Source: Ilyonectria destructans
Taxonomy: Eukaryota > Ascomycota > Sordariomycetes > Hypocreales > Nectriaceae
Length of the DNA: 64,000 nt
Assembly (NCBI GenBank): GCA_020740775.1
Contig: JAHEWK010000011.1
Location: forward strand, 434,001-498,000
Reading direction: 5' to 3'
Shown here: positions 32,778-44,897 of the stretch, in pieces
How positions within the stretch are numbered: the first letter of the stretch is position 1
How the letters are laid out: every line of letters starts with the position of its first letter
Notes under the pieces: model-generated
Told to the model about the DNA's origin: nothing
What the model saw: the letters and a program-made list of their open reading frames with translations, nothing else
The model's database searches: none
Program-made: the position numbers and the translations under genes

Positions 32778-34550
32778 ATGCATTCTAGTTCTGACAGCCT
32801 CCAAGACAAGGTGCCCTCGCTCATAGATGCCACCCTCGACGATCTGCAACGAGGTCTCTCTCGGAAACAGTTCACATCCGTCCAGCTCGTGCAGGCTTAC
32901 AAGGCCAGGATAGCCGAGGTCAACAGCATCTTCAATGCCGTTGTTGCCATTAATCCTGATGCCGAAACCACGGCTCGGGAGCTGGATCGCGAGCGGCAGG
33001 AGAAAGGACCGAGAAGGTAGGTGGCAAGGCCCGACCGACAGGCCATTCATGACCGGTGGACAAACTGACGGCGCCTGCAGCCTGCTTCATGGCCTCCCAT
33101 TCCTTCTGAAGGACAACATCGCCGCGCTCAATAGGATGGAGGCCACCTCCGGTTCGACTGTTTTGCTGGGCGCCAGACCCTCAGCTGAAGCCGGCATCGT
33201 CAAGAGACTTCGCGAGGCCGGCGCAGTGATCCTCGGCACGGCCAACCTCTCCGAATTTGCAGGATTTCGACACACGAATGCCAGCACAGGATGGAGTGCC
33301 AGAGGCGGGCAAGCCACAGGCATCTTCTGGCCCAATATGAAAGCCTCCGGCAGCAGCACAGGCTCGGCCATCAGCGTCGGACTCGGCCTCACATTTGCCA
33401 GCCTTGGGACTGAAGTGCGTCATTTGGTTCCCCCTCGTCGCTTTCCCCATGAGAGGGGCGCCTAACAACAAGTCAACAGACAGTGTCTAGCATCGCCAGC
33501 CCGGCCGAGAAGAGTTGCACCGTCGGCTTCAAGCCCACCCACGGCACGCTGCCTATGGATGGCATTGTCCCAGTCTCGTATCGACAAGACATGGTAGGCC
33601 CCATTGCGCGCACCGTCAAAGATGCCGCCCAGATCCTGAGCGTTCTCGTCGGAAAATCCGAGCATCGAGAGAAGTCGGATTACGTGGCGTCGTGTCATGG
33701 CAGCAATCTTGAAGGCGTTCGCATCGGCGTTGTTCTACATCCAGGCCAGAAGATTGACTCGGCCAAATTAGACGCATTCCAACAAGCACTTGTTCTGTTG
33801 AAAGATGCAGGTGCCACCATAATCGATGGCCTACACCTCGCTGGGCTCCAGGAATACGAAGCTCTTCCGCAGCGCATGAGGGACGTCGTGCTGGATACTG
33901 ACTTCAAGGTGAGTATGGACGCCTACCTTGTATCGCTACCGAAAAACCCCCGTCGCATTCTCAGCCTCGAGGCGCTTGTCCATGCCATCGCAAATGACCC
34001 ATCTGAAGAGTTTCCCGCCCGGAACGTCGACATCATGAAGCGCGCGCTCAAGACGTCGACCGACGCGCCTGACTACAAGTTGATGCTTCAAAACGAGGAG
34101 TACTATTCCTCTTCCGGTGGTTTCCAGGGCACCATGGATCGACATGATTGCGACCTTCTCATCGCTCCAGCTGCATCTTTGACGCTGCAGGCGTTTGCTT
34201 CCATGGGCGGAAACCCTGTCATTACTGTCCCAATGGGCTTCTATCCCGCCGGAACCAAGGTGGAATACGACGAGACAAGAGGTGGTCTTGTTTCGGTGGC
34301 CCCCGGAATACCGTGAGTTCCTTTACGATATTGAGCTGCACCTTTAGTTGATGAGCTAATGTTGCACAGTTTCTCCCTTTTCCTCTATGGCAGGAAGTAT
34401 GGGGACTCGCAGCTACTCCGTGTCGCTCACGCCTTTGAGCAGCTTTCGGCTGCCCGAAAGAAAGCTCGTCCTTACAAACTGCCAGAGTCGGACTTGAAAG
34501 ATTTCATATCAGACAAGGCGGCCCAGCGCTTGAGGAGAGGTACGTTGTGA
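32778..34550 (+). CDS. Amidase-signature family hydrolase
   Basis: This predicted 528-residue amidohydrolase has four exons, with introns at 33017-33080, 33415-33479 and 34313-34369. The Ser-cisSer-Lys triad appears as Lys in LLKDNIA, the cis-Ser in SGSSTGSA, and the nucleophile Ser in TVSSIASPA. In most relatives the last motif is TDGSI, so Asp-Gly is replaced by Val-Ser here, exactly beside a splice junction. If the junction is right, the oxyanion region is altered and activity may differ. The FKPTHGTLPMDGIVPVS segment that follows is normal. It converges on an SDR gene. The substrate is an unknown amide; a Glu-tRNA amidotransferase role is unlikely from the divergent C-terminus. Confidence 0.9.
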
Positions 34551-34837
34551 GGCGTACTGCACAGCGGTCGATGGCGAGGAGATGTCGTGGGTTGAACACT
34601 GCTCCAACACTACCACAAGTGAGATGGAGCTTACGCTGGTGTGAAGGGGTCTGTCTCTGTACTTACGACAGCTACATGTGCCCTCCACTGCATATAGTCG
34701 TATGGCCTGACGCATTTACACATGGTTGAAGGACAAAACCTGCATGGAAAGAGACTGTGATATTGCTCGGTTGTTGTTCGTTTAAGCTATGCAAGCCGCC
34801 TGGTGAATGCACACCTGCGACTTTCCCAACACAGCAA

Positions 34838-35903
34838 TCACCAAGGCAATTGCTCACCAGTGTAATACAAGAAGCGTCCAGAGTTCTCAATACTAAGATC
34901 CTCGACAATCTTGACCATGCCTCGGGCTGACTCGGCCAAATCGACGCTTCCGTTGCCTCCACTCATTCGTGTGGGCACGCGGCCAGGGTGCACTGCCACC
35001 AGGGCAACGTTGATGCCTTGAGCTCGAAAGTCGGCAGCGAGACTGGCAGTCTGTTGGTTGAGTGCCACCTTGGCCATGCGATAGCTCAATCGACCTCCGT
35101 CGCTATCTTGAATTTGGGTGTTAGTCTCAGCAACGATGTGAATGTTGGCTATCCGAGACACTTACTTGCAATCGAGGCCAAGTCAGAAGAGATGTTGAGG
35201 ACTTTGCCCAATTCGCTCTTCTTCAGCAGAGGAAGAAGACTCATGGTCGCCATAAAGGGTCCCTGCGGCCAAGGTCAGCGCTATCAAGTCTTTTGTAGCC
35301 ACGCTCCTTACCAACGCCATGATCTTGAACTTGTCCAGTACCAGGTCGGCAGTCTCTCCGCCGTCCCATTGTCTCGGCTTGGTGTTGACGCCTAGATTCC
35401 GTCAGCTTAGAAAGCGTCGGATGAAAATCATCCCCAGCAAGACGTGGAGGGAGAAGGGAGGAGGAGGGTATACCTCCGCAATTGACAACCACGTCCAGAC
35501 GTTCCACCGTGTTCCCGAGGGTTCCTGCAGCTGACTTGATGGAGCTCTCGTCGGTGTAGTCGAGCGGCACAACCTGAGCGCCTGTTGCAGTGAGCTGGGA
35601 GGATGAAGAAGTGCGTTAGCAATGAGAATGCACAGAGGCTTTGGGGTATCCTAACGTGATTGACGGACTCGTCATCCATTGTTTGCGGGCGAACGGTGCC
35701 CCAGACGCGATACTGACGCTCCACCAGCGCCTTGACCAAAGCCAAGCCGACGCCACGATTTGCCCCTATGGTGGATGTGTGTAAGTAGTTCTGATGCCCT
35801 GGGTGGCTGTCATACCGATGACGAGAGCGTTCTTGCCCGCTCCGCTCATATTTGCGGTATGGTTCTTCAAGTATTGACTGACTTTGTGGGGGAGACCAGA
35901 CAT
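34838..35903 (-). CDS. Short-chain dehydrogenase (C-factor/CsgA-like)
   Basis: This is an NAD(P)-dependent SDR with six predicted exons. The cofactor motif GANRGVG follows ALVI near residue 30, then VPLDYTDESS (acidic residue at the end of a strand) and NCGG, close to the usual NNAG. The catalytic region is ISSDLASIAS with the active-site YRMAK, and VHPGRVPTRMSG follows the active site. ATG 35903 is the outer start; an inner ATG at 35849 (MSGAGKNALVIG) gives a length closer to relatives. The C-terminus is FLYYTGEQLPW. The two 3' ends of this gene and the amidase are 287 bases apart. The substrate is not evident. Confidence 0.87.
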
Positions 35904-36096
35904 GCCACGAAGTGATGACGATGCTTCAAACAAGCCTGTGATTGCAGTGGGACTGCACGGATAACTGCATCAGTGAACAAGCGGAAGCTGACAGAGGCTT
36001 GAGGGGCTCAAGGGCACTAATAAGGCATGTGAAGATGACTCAGACGCGAGGTAGCCTTGTTGGGCAGCTGCATATTTTGTTGGAAGGAAAGGCACA

Positions 36097-37486
36097 TACA
36101 GTCACGGGCCAAAAGTCTCCGTACAGCCCCGCACACCCACCACCACCACATTCAATACAACCAACTTCAAAGCGCAATAATAAATTCAATTAAAATGCAG
36201 TACAAAAGAAAATTAGTACATTAGATAGCTCTGGTATTAGAATTTAATATTTTGTATACCAACCTCTTGCCCGGATAACAGCTCGTAAGCGGCGCGGTAT
36301 AGACTCAATTAGCTTCAAAATCTGCTCCTGGTCTAAGACTGCCTACGTATCTCGCATGCATCTTGCCAACTCTGCTCTGTCTGCCTCATTATCTTTTAGG
36401 TGCATTATATAAGGGTGCCGCAAGCATAATTTCGCCTTGAGCATTCTCCAAATATACTCAATTGGGTTTAAGTCTGGAGAGAAAGGAGGCCATTCAATGT
36501 ACTTAAGCCTATGGGATGTTATCCAACTTCGAGTGCTTCTAGCTGTATGAATATGTACGTTATCCTGCTGAAATTTTCGAGAGTTATTAAGATGAGGAAG
36601 GAGCCCTTCCTTAAGTGCAAGCTGATATAACCAAGCTGAAAATCCGCCTCTACGGGCCTCTGGATCTCTAATCATCTCAATAATAGATATTCGGTGTAAT
36701 TTCCAAATTGCTGCTTAAAATATAAGGGAAAATAGTGCTTTTATATATACCTCCTGATTGATAAATTCCGGATTGTATCTTTCCTCAGGAAGCCGGAAGT
36801 GCCAGGTGTTGGGGTTACTTAATTGAGACTGCACAGAAGTCTCGTCGGAAAACATAATCTTGATAAGTATTAGCTTGTCTCGGGGCAAAACTTCAATACA
36901 GTATACCTCTATTAATTCTTCTACCCTCGGCAGCTAAGTACGCGCAAAATAAAGTCTAGCCTTTGATGTATCTTTTGTGATATTTGGCCTCTTTAGAGCT
37001 CTCTATTTATGCGCCTAATACTTCCGAACAGTACGGCGTATTGTATGGGTGCTTACCCGGCTGCCGGACTCAGATTTGAGGGCATCCCAAGTGATGTCTC
37101 GGTCTTTCTTGGCCAATCGAATGATATATTGTATCTCTGCTCGTGTAAGCTTATTGGGCCGGCCGGATCTTTTATTATCCTTGACTGTGTGCTGAGTGGT
37201 GAAGTGATGCTGTACGTATTGCACTGATGAGTGGGTGGTGTTGAACTGGCGTGCCACCTCCCGCAGACTTAGGCTATTATCTAACTTGGCAAGCATAGCC
37301 ATTCTGACTTCGGGAGAAAACTCATGATTATATTGGCGATTGGCGCTTATTTCAGTACCAAAATGACGTTCTGGGGACATCTTGACCAGATGTTATGATG
37401 GTTGGAAAAGAAAGGGGGTTGGGAGACGCGATCGCGTTTTGACACGCGAAGTGGGGCTGTACGGAGACTTTTGGCCCACGACTGTA
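36097..37486 (-). mobile_element. Tc1/mariner transposon, full length, with TIRs and TA duplication
   Basis: The element spans 36099-37484 (1386 bp) and is flanked by TA on both sides. The left end CAGTCACGGGCCAAAAGTCT and the right end, reverse complemented (CAGTCGTGGGCCAAAAGTCT), are nearly identical over about 35 bases, continuing with CCGTACAGCCCC. Both ends and the target site are preserved, so the copy is structurally complete. The transposase inside carries several nonsense codons. Only one copy is in the window. Confidence 0.92.
36244..37380 (-). pseudogene. Inactivated DD34E Tc1/mariner transposase
   Basis: From ATG 37380 the frame holds an HTH region (FSPEVRMAMLAKLDN.., SLREVARQFNTTHSSV) and the second helix-turn-helix (KLTRAEIQYIIRLAKKD). 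The catalytic part has FSDET, QQDNVHIH and SPDLNPIE, with 34 residues between the second Asp and the Glu. In-frame TAG/TAA codons break it (RKY-stop-AHK-stop, RT-stop-LP, IF-stop, RDT-stop), mostly one C-to-T or G-to-A step from CAG, CAA or TGG. A stop-free remnant after the last block ends near 36244 with RARGWYTKY. The pattern suits RIP-type mutation. Reading is by eye, and an intron near 36720 cannot be excluded. Confidence 0.85.
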
Positions 37487-39504
37487 CAAGGCCAGGGTGC
37501 CTGTTTCAAGCCACCCTGTGAATATCGTCAAGGCGTCAAGGATCCATGGGTAAAAGGGTCATGCGGCAAGTGCGGGTCGCACATGCATGGCCGCTCAACC
37601 CCTCACACTCACATCTCACATCTCACATAGCCTACGGGATGCCTTCAGCTTAAGCCTCAAATCTTGGCAATACTTGAACAGCCAATCGGAAAAGGTACAT
37701 GCATGTGGAAGCCCACTGGTGTTTTGAGGCCCCCTTCCCCCTCCCTGGCGGCGACAATATCACATCGGGAGGCTCTTTCAGAGGCCCTGGCAGCGGCACG
37801 GCTTGTCAAGCGGTTGGGACCCTCTAGCTAGGTAGACTCAAGAAACTGGAAATGAGGCATATACCCTTCCTTATAATGCCGTCGTTTGCCGTCCGTGAGA
37901 CGTCTTCGCATGACTTGCATGTGCTTGTTCCACTCTTGTTCCACTCTTGTCCACTCTTGTATCCTTCTTACATCGTGCGCTGCAAAGACAAACGTCCCTT
38001 GTGCGGCCGGCCATAACTCCCCAACATTTGATGACACCCTGCCATGGCCGAACCTCTTGAGCTTGTCCTTCTCGGGCAGGCTATGCGCGTCCATGAAACT
38101 GATTTGGTTCGCCGGCTTCTTAACCATTGCATCAAAGAGGCTCAGCAACAGTACTTTGATCCCGCGGTACCGCTCCTATCGCGTCATAATGCATCATCCG
38201 CTGCCCACGGACAGCAGACAAGCTTGTGTCTTGCCATCGTCGGTGATGTGGTCAACTTGATTCAACAGTCACCTCACCCTGACCCGTTGGTGCATGACGT
38301 AGTTGCAGGGCTTCTGGGTCCCTAGTCTCCAGTTGACGATGCTACGCAACTGGCATTGCAGAGGCTGGTCTTTGCATGTATCGGATGCCTCACCCTTCTC
38401 TTCCTCCCGGGGGCCGTGGGTTCCGGCTCCCTTTTAGTAATTGACGTTCCGCCGATGAAGAAGGTGCCAGCACTCGGCATTCAGTCGTCCGATGCAGCAC
38501 CGCTCTGTAACCGCCCTATCGCCCTAAGTATTAAGACTAAGAAGCCCAGCGAGAGCTAAAAGAAAGTAAGCAGCTTGAGGTTTAAGAGTCTGTACGCTGG
38601 GCCTTTCTACAATATCTATTTAATAAATATCAGGATTAAATAGCTTAAGCTGAAGCTACAATAGAATACCAGGACTATATTCCTGCCCCTCCACCCTTCT
38701 TACTAGAGCTGCCCGAATTCCTCCTAGGAATAATTATCTAAGGATATAACTGGAATCTCAGTATTACTATATAAAATAGAGAATAAATAATCCTTTAGTA
38801 AAGAGTCCTAATAGGGTCTACCTTAAATCTAAAAGGTATTTATTAAATTTGAGTTTATTTTACTATATAAGCTATCGGCTCCTATTAAGGGCTAGTTGCT
38901 GGCATATAGAAAAAAAAACCACAGTTGACTAAACTTATTCATTCTGTCGGGTTCTAATCAACAGTCGTGAATCTCTACGTCTCGCGTTTGTTAGGTCTCT
39001 ACACCCTGATTTGCGAGGTCCGCGATTATCAGGAGCATGGAGAAATGCATTCGGCAGTCATCACGTAAAGGGATGCTCCGTCAGCCAGTCGGGGTTCAAT
39101 CGGAGGTTCTGCAAGGGTTGGGCGCCCCACTTGCCTTGAGATTGACGGATAGACCGAGCTGGCTGATATCTCCCAAGTCGAGACGACACTATCAAGCCAA
39201 TTGCCCAGGGGTCATGTCGACATTTAAAGCGTACATACTCTTTCGACCTTATGCACCCTTCAGTTAAAGCCTGGGGAGCCATGAGCTTCCTCTCCGACGC
39301 AAAAGAGCCCTGGAAGTGATTCCTGTTAGCGTCGAACTGATGCTCACCGACATGTGGTACACGGAGTGCCAAGCCAAATTATCAGATGCGGATGAGTGGG
39401 GTATCTCCATGAAAAAGACGCGGGGAAGACTACAAAAGCCCGAGGCCCAACTTCAGGCTCAGTGAGGCTTTATACCTTCATTTCTTTTCTGCAACAACTC
39501 CATC
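37487..39504. other. 2-kb gene-poor region with AT-rich relic
   Basis: An open stretch on the minus strand (37828 to about 38170) encodes a protein-like segment (GIKVLLLSLFDAMVKKPANQ near its start, HFQFLEST at its end). It has no ATG and is preceded by a stop or a possible acceptor; it may be a gene fragment. A short CTTGTTCCACT repeat lies at about 37925-37960. From 38545 to about 38935 the sequence becomes AT-rich with many stops in all frames and TA-rich, as in RIP-mutated relics. No complete gene is seen. Confidence 0.45.
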
Positions 39505-41493
39505 ATGGTTTTCACGCCACCATCATGGGTTCCAGAACTGCCAATAGGTACACTGCAACGCCTCTCTGAAGGATGCATCTGCTAACGATGATGATAGATC
39601 CGCCGGATTCTATTTCTGTCGCTGAATTCATGAGCACGGAAAAGTATGGCCGTTTTCCCATCGCCAAATCACGAAACCCATACACTTGCGGCCTTAGCGG
39701 TAAATCACGCAATGCCGCGGATATCATCTTGCGCGAGGACTACCTTGCCCGCGGCATCGGTAAAGCCCTCCAATTCCACCCGCAGCAGACCTCAGAATGG
39801 GATCAAGTCGTCGCCGTCTTCTCTCTCAATTCGGTATGTCGTCTCTATAGGCAATGGTTGATGAAGTAACTGAATTTCGCGCACCAGATAGATTACATCC
39901 CTCTCACTCACTCCATTCATCGACTCAATGGGGTAGTCAGTCTGTCTAGCGCCGCATTGTCAGCCTCGGAGCTTGAGCAACAACTTCGATCCTCCCGCGC
40001 AAAGGCACTTTTCACTTGCATATCCTTGTTGGATACCGGCCTCAAGGCTGCTAGCGCCGCCGGGATTCCTCGGGATCACGTCTTCATCCTCCCAATGACA
40101 GACACAGATGCTGAAGCACCATTTCAGACAATCCAAGATTTGATTGACCATGGCACCAAACTTCCAGAGTTGCCACCCCTGAACTGGACCCAAGGCCAAG
40201 GTGCTCGCCAGGCCGCTTATCTGCTCTATTCAAGTGGCACTTCCGGTTTACCTGTAAGTCGACCATTCCTCGTGCCAACATGAACTCGCTTACAATGCCC
40301 AGAAACCAGTCATGATCTCCCACTACAACATCATCGCAGGCATCCTCCAAACGGCCACTTTTGACTCAGTCGCTCGCAAAGCCCAAAATGTTGAAACCCA
40401 GGTCATGCTTGGGCTTTTGCCATTCAGCCACGTATTCGGGCTCATGCTGATCACTCACCTGGGCGCGTTTCGCGGAGATGAAATCATCGTGCTACCACGC
40501 TACGACTTCGTGTCGTTCCTCGGCGCCGTTAGCCGGTTCAAAATCCAACAACTCAGTATCGTCCCTCCTATTGTGATCCACATATTGGAGAGACAGGACG
40601 TGTGTCGAAAGTACAATCTGGGTAGTGTTCGGTTCGTGTACACTGGCGCAGCTCCGTTGGGACGAGAAACGGTGGACGACCTGTTGAGAATCTATCCAAA
40701 ATGGCATCTTGGTCAGGGATACGGTGAGAGCCACATATCTTTGTGCATGTCTTGATTCTAACCTCCAAGTTAGGTATGACAGAAACTGCGACCGTCTTCA
40801 TTCAAAGCAGCGAGCTTGACACCCTCGTTGGTTCCACGGGCTCCTTGATTCCAGCGGCCAGGGCCAAGATCATTAACGTGGACGGAAAAGAAATAACCGA
40901 TTACGAAACCCCTGGGGAATTATTAATTCAAAGCCCTACCGTTAGCCTGGGGTATTTCAACAACCCAGCAGCAACCTCAGAGACGTTCTTTTCAGACAAA
41001 GACGGCCGTTGGATCCGTACGGGGGATGAAGTGTTGGTGCGCATGGCTCCCTCTGGAAACGAACACTTTGTGGTCGTCGATCGAGTGAAGGAGCTTATTA
41101 AAGTCAAGGTAGGTGATGCCATTTCTTGAGATTATATATACCCATTCTGATACGACACAGGGACATCAGGTCGCCCCTGCGGAACTAGAGGCACATCTAC
41201 TCACACACTGTGATGTCGGCGACTGCGCAGTCATCCAGGTTCCAGACGTACGCGCAGGAGAGGTCCCCAAGGCTTATGTTGTCAAGTCGAGTATCGCTGT
41301 AGGCAAATCAGAGGATAAGGTGATTAGTGACATACAGAGGCACGTGGAAGATCACAAGGCAAGGTACAAATGGCTGAAAGGAGGAATCGAGTTTATCGAT
41401 GCGATACCCAAAAGCCCAACGGGAAAGATCTTGAGAAGAAAGTTGCGAGACTTGGAAAAGGCAAAGAGAAAGGCTCAGGAGGCGAAGCTATGA
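39505..41493 (+). CDS. Acyl-CoA synthetase/4-coumarate-CoA ligase-like, peroxisomal tail AKL
   Basis: This predicted 577-residue AMP-binding enzyme has six exons (introns 39548-39597, 39834-39887, 40254-40302, 40724-40773, 41109-41160). It would activate a carboxylic acid with ATP and join it to CoA. Motifs are the P-loop-like YSSGTSGLPKPVMISH, GYGMTET, TGDEVLVR and the hinge, then PKSPTGKILRRKLRD with the catalytic Lys. The last three residues, AKL, form a peroxisomal targeting signal type 1. The first exon is only 14 codons and was found by frame. The likely acid is a phenylpropanoid or medium/long-chain fatty acid. The nearest SRL-tailed hydratase at 50.6 kb may share the compartment. Confidence 0.93.
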
Positions 41494-41713
41494 ACAGGTG
41501 GGTTTGAAGTTTAATGAATGCATGGCCTGTATTTAGATGGATAGCTCCCTCAATCACCGTAGAACACGCTTTGTCACTTTCAAAAATGAGGGACATGACT
41601 CTTGGCTGTAAAGCTCTGTAGTTATATGCTAACTATTTATATCCAAACTATTTGTCCAAACTATGCGCGTAGGGCGTCTACTCGTGCAAGATTCGTGATT
41701 CGTGATACTCTAA

Positions 41714-42187
41714 CTAAAGGAAAAGGGCCATGACGGCAAAAGCCGCAGTGATGAGTTCAATACCGCTAGCAACACGACCAGCGGCACTAGTGGGTAGAGC
41801 AAGGTTGGTGGTGGAGGTGGCGGAGCTTCCGTCAACGGCAGCAGCCTAGTAGACGTTGTCACCGTAGTTATTAAGGTAAGAAGGCGTAGAGACAGATGTC
41901 GAGGCTGACTCGGTGGAAGTGGGCAGCTCATAAACGGCAGTCGAGGTAGTCTCAACTACAACTGACGTGTTATTTCCAGCGGGATCAGTGTAAGTGGGAA
42001 TGGGCTCCGAGGTAGTCCACTGAGAGATGCAAGTCGTGCCAGTGGGATACACAGTGGTGGTAACGTGGCCGACAGTGCACTGATGCTTCTCGGGAGGGCA
42101 GCTTCTTACGGTGTAAGACTGGGTGGTGTAAAGCGTTGAGGTTAAAGTGGTCTTGGTGACGGGGCAAATAGTAGGGTAGCGAAAACA
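41714..42187 (-). pseudogene. Broken GPI-anchored Ser/Thr-rich surface protein
   Basis: The frame carries a Cys/Thr-rich stretch (TICPVTKTTLTSTLYTTQ, SCPPEKHQCTVGHVTTTVYP) typical of fungal cell-wall proteins. It continues with Thr/Ser-rich sequence, then a TAG at 41846-41848, after which the same frame goes on to a Gly/Ala/Ser omega-like site and a hydrophobic tail (GIELITAAFAVMALFL) ending at TAG 41714. The internal TAG would remove the GPI signal. Upstream, the frame is lost in an AT-only repeat (42187-42256), and no signal peptide or ATG is seen. It is a remnant, with CAG-to-TAG the likely change. Confidence 0.6.
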
Positions 42188-42256
42188 ACTACTAATTAAA
42201 TAGCTAATTAGTAATTAATAGTTAATTAACTACTAATTAGTTATTTAATTACTATT
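42184..42256. repeat. AT-only palindromic low-complexity stretch
   Basis: About 70 bases consist of recombined TAATTA, AACTACTAATTA and TTAATTAACTA units, largely self-complementary. It abuts the broken GPI-protein frame and may mark where the upstream part was lost. Confidence 0.6.
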
Positions 42257-43678
42257 TCCAACGCTGACGGGAGTTCTTCTGGACTTTTGCAGAGTAGGGG
42301 CTCCGCAAGATCCGGGGAGCATGGATTATTGCACGCACTATTGATATCGTAGCGTCGGTCATGATCCGCTTTCAACTAAGCCATTCCTGGCACTCAATCT
42401 TGGGATATTGTTTCAGTCAGCTTTAGACTTTGAGTGTCGCAGGGATCAAGGTCAACATGGCAAGTTGAAAGTCACTAATGGCCAGGTCAACCCACTTGGT
42501 AAATATAATCATAACAAGCCGCACTTGACGCTCCGAGCCCTCTTCGTGGCCTCAGTGACGGTATCCGGCCCAGTTAAGGGATACCATGCATCAAGACGCT
42601 GGACATGGCGACTGGATGGCCTCGCAGTGTGCAGCTGAGACTCATCCTACGTGTAAAGGATCTTGTTTCAGCCCAAGCCCGTCCCTGTGCGTCGGTGGCG
42701 TCTTCATCAGCCCAGAAACGCCCCGCCCTAATCTCGCTCATCCAGATATCGATCGATGCTGGAGATGCTTCCATCCAAAAGTTCATCTCTCAGCTTCTTG
42801 TTGGCTGTACTGTCGCACTTATTATTGCATCACTCGGCTTCATTAGCAGCCGATTGTCCAGAGCGGTCCATACGAGTCCTAAACGTTGATGGACCGAGAT
42901 GGTGACTGACTCGTGCCCTGGTGCATCTCCACCGCGGAGCCGCCGAACAGATTATGAGATTAGATTGGCTCTGCCACGTTTCCAACCCACTCACTCTCCA
43001 TGCGCGAGGACGTGCGATTTCCCGCTGGGCCGTGGCGCTGGACCGACACGTTTCGGTTGCTTCCCGTCCATTGTCATCTCGAGACCACGTTTTGACACGG
43101 ACCGATACGGCTCCTAATTAGAGAGGCGTTGCGGCTTTAGTGCCGATTATTTCATCCGAGCGCCATGTCCGGAGCCGCAAGAGATCGTCGTACACCCTGG
43201 CAACCACGCTGGAGCAGCTCGTGTATTATCTAAGAGTCGGAAGATGGCGGCTCAATGCGCATGAGGGATGTTTCGGGACATTGTGGTCATCCAGCTACCA
43301 AATAGGAGTCGGAGAGGATCAATCACAGATGTACGTCCTATCAAGATCTACCGTAGCATCATATTGATACGGCACAGAGCACTGCCGAGCATGCCCCGGT
43401 GATCTTCAGTCAGCTCAGTTGCGGGTCCGGGGCGCATGCATAATGATACCGGGACGTGTAATCCCTGGAGCGGACGCAAGCTGCGGACCATCCAGCGCCC
43501 GCCCAACGCCGTCTGCAACTGGCCCGTGTCAACAGATTGTGCTGTGAGTTGTGGTATATGGGGCCGGTGAACACACTGCGGCTCCCGTGTCTTGGTTCCG
43601 CTTGTCTTTGCTTTTTCCGTCATTGCTCTTAATATTGATCATTGTTATTCATTCCTTTACATCCACCCCGCCGACAAC
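42257..43678. other. 1.4-kb gene-poor region before the seven-helix protein
   Basis: Short frames only. One, from ATG 42605, encodes a 94-residue peptide with a single hydrophobic helix (LLVGCTVALIIASLGFI), but there is no family resemblance and I do not call it. The rest is presumably promoter. Confidence 0.45.
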
Positions 43679-44897
43679 ATGACCGGTTTTCTGATACCCG
43701 ACGATTACAAATTTAACAAGCCAAGCATCGATGACATGAACATTGCTAGCATCGCCTGGGGATTCTCTCTGGGCGTATGCATTTTTACCGGAGCAAAGGG
43801 CATGAGGCAGACAGTCAAATCGTGGAAGAGAGGCCGGAGGACCAACATTTACCTCATCATGCTATGGACAGAGTGGGCTAGCAGCACCATTATGAGTGCC
43901 ATTACTTGGTTCTACTTGCGTGGCCATATTCCCCCTAGCTTTGCCATTTTCTTCGTCATTGGTATGTTGCACGAACCCAAGACAGGCTGTCGCTGACCAT
44001 CTAGTCTTCCTTTGGGCGGTCCAAATCCAGACTCTTATGCAAATCATCATTAACCGAATCTCCATTCTCATGGTAGTCCGACAAAACGCATGGAAGCTGA
44101 AGTTGGGAATTTTCCTAATTCTGCTCGCTATCAACGTCAGCGTGTTTTGTATCTGGGTTCCCGCACGACTGCAGATCAGCGATACTTTTATCCACGTCAA
44201 TAATATCTGGGATCGCATCGAGAAGTGCATTTTCCTTATTATCGACGCTGGCCTGAACCTCTACTTTATTCACCTGGTAAAGTCTCGACTTATTGCGAAT
44301 GGTCTCACCAAGTACACTCGACTATTCAACGTCAACCTTGGCATGATTGGAATTTCCATCACTATGGACGTAGGTTTCACTAAATATCCTCTCGACAATG
44401 CTAACTGCAAAAGGTCCTCCTTGTTGGAATGATGTCTCTTCCTAATGATATTGTGTGAGTTTCTTGTTAGTTCCCTCCAACCCATCTAACCAATATTCAG
44501 ATACCTCCAATTCCACCCTCTGGCATACCTTGTCAAGCTCCACATCGAAATGAACATGGCCGACCTCATTACCAAAGTTGTCAAGGCCAGCAACCCGGCC
44601 GACTATGCAGACTACTCCAACTCTCTTTCTCGCTCTAATCCAAAGAGTTCGCAAAACGGTGCGACCAATGGTAGCAAAAAGATGACTTCCATGTTCACCA
44701 GAGGAAATAGAACCTATATTGAGACAGGAGGAGACGATATTGAGTTGACAGCAACCGAAGGCGCTGGCGGAATTAAAAAGACAATAACGTCCCAGGTTGT
44801 CATCAAGCCAGCCAGACAATCGGAGTATGAAGAGCAAGACTTGGCCAGTGTTTCAAGTTCAACGCGTCAGTTGCATGAAGTGCGCCAAGCAGTGTAA
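43679..44897 (+). CDS. Seven-helix fungal membrane protein (rhodopsin-like/PTH11-like type)
   Basis: This predicted 361-residue integral membrane protein has four exons (introns 43962-44004, 44370-44413, 44455-44500; exon 3 has only 41 bases). Hydrophobic segments include IASIAWGFSLGVCIFTG, IYLIMLWTEWASSTIMS.., SFAIFFVIVFLWAV, LGIFLILLAINVSVFCIWV, CIFLIIDAGLNLYFIHLV and LGMIGISITMDVLLVGMM, giving six to seven helices. A 130-residue polar C-terminal tail rich in Ser, Thr and Asn follows, as in fungal GPCR-like proteins. No ligand-binding motif is evident. A sensor or receptor role is inference from topology only. No enzyme function is suggested. Confidence 0.82.

Noticed and set aside
38356..38559. 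Small secreted-protein-like ORF
   Set aside because: It begins with TTG, not ATG, and runs into an AT-rich relic.
42605..42889. 94-residue ORF with one hydrophobic helix
   Set aside because: No family resemblance, and length is within chance for this region.
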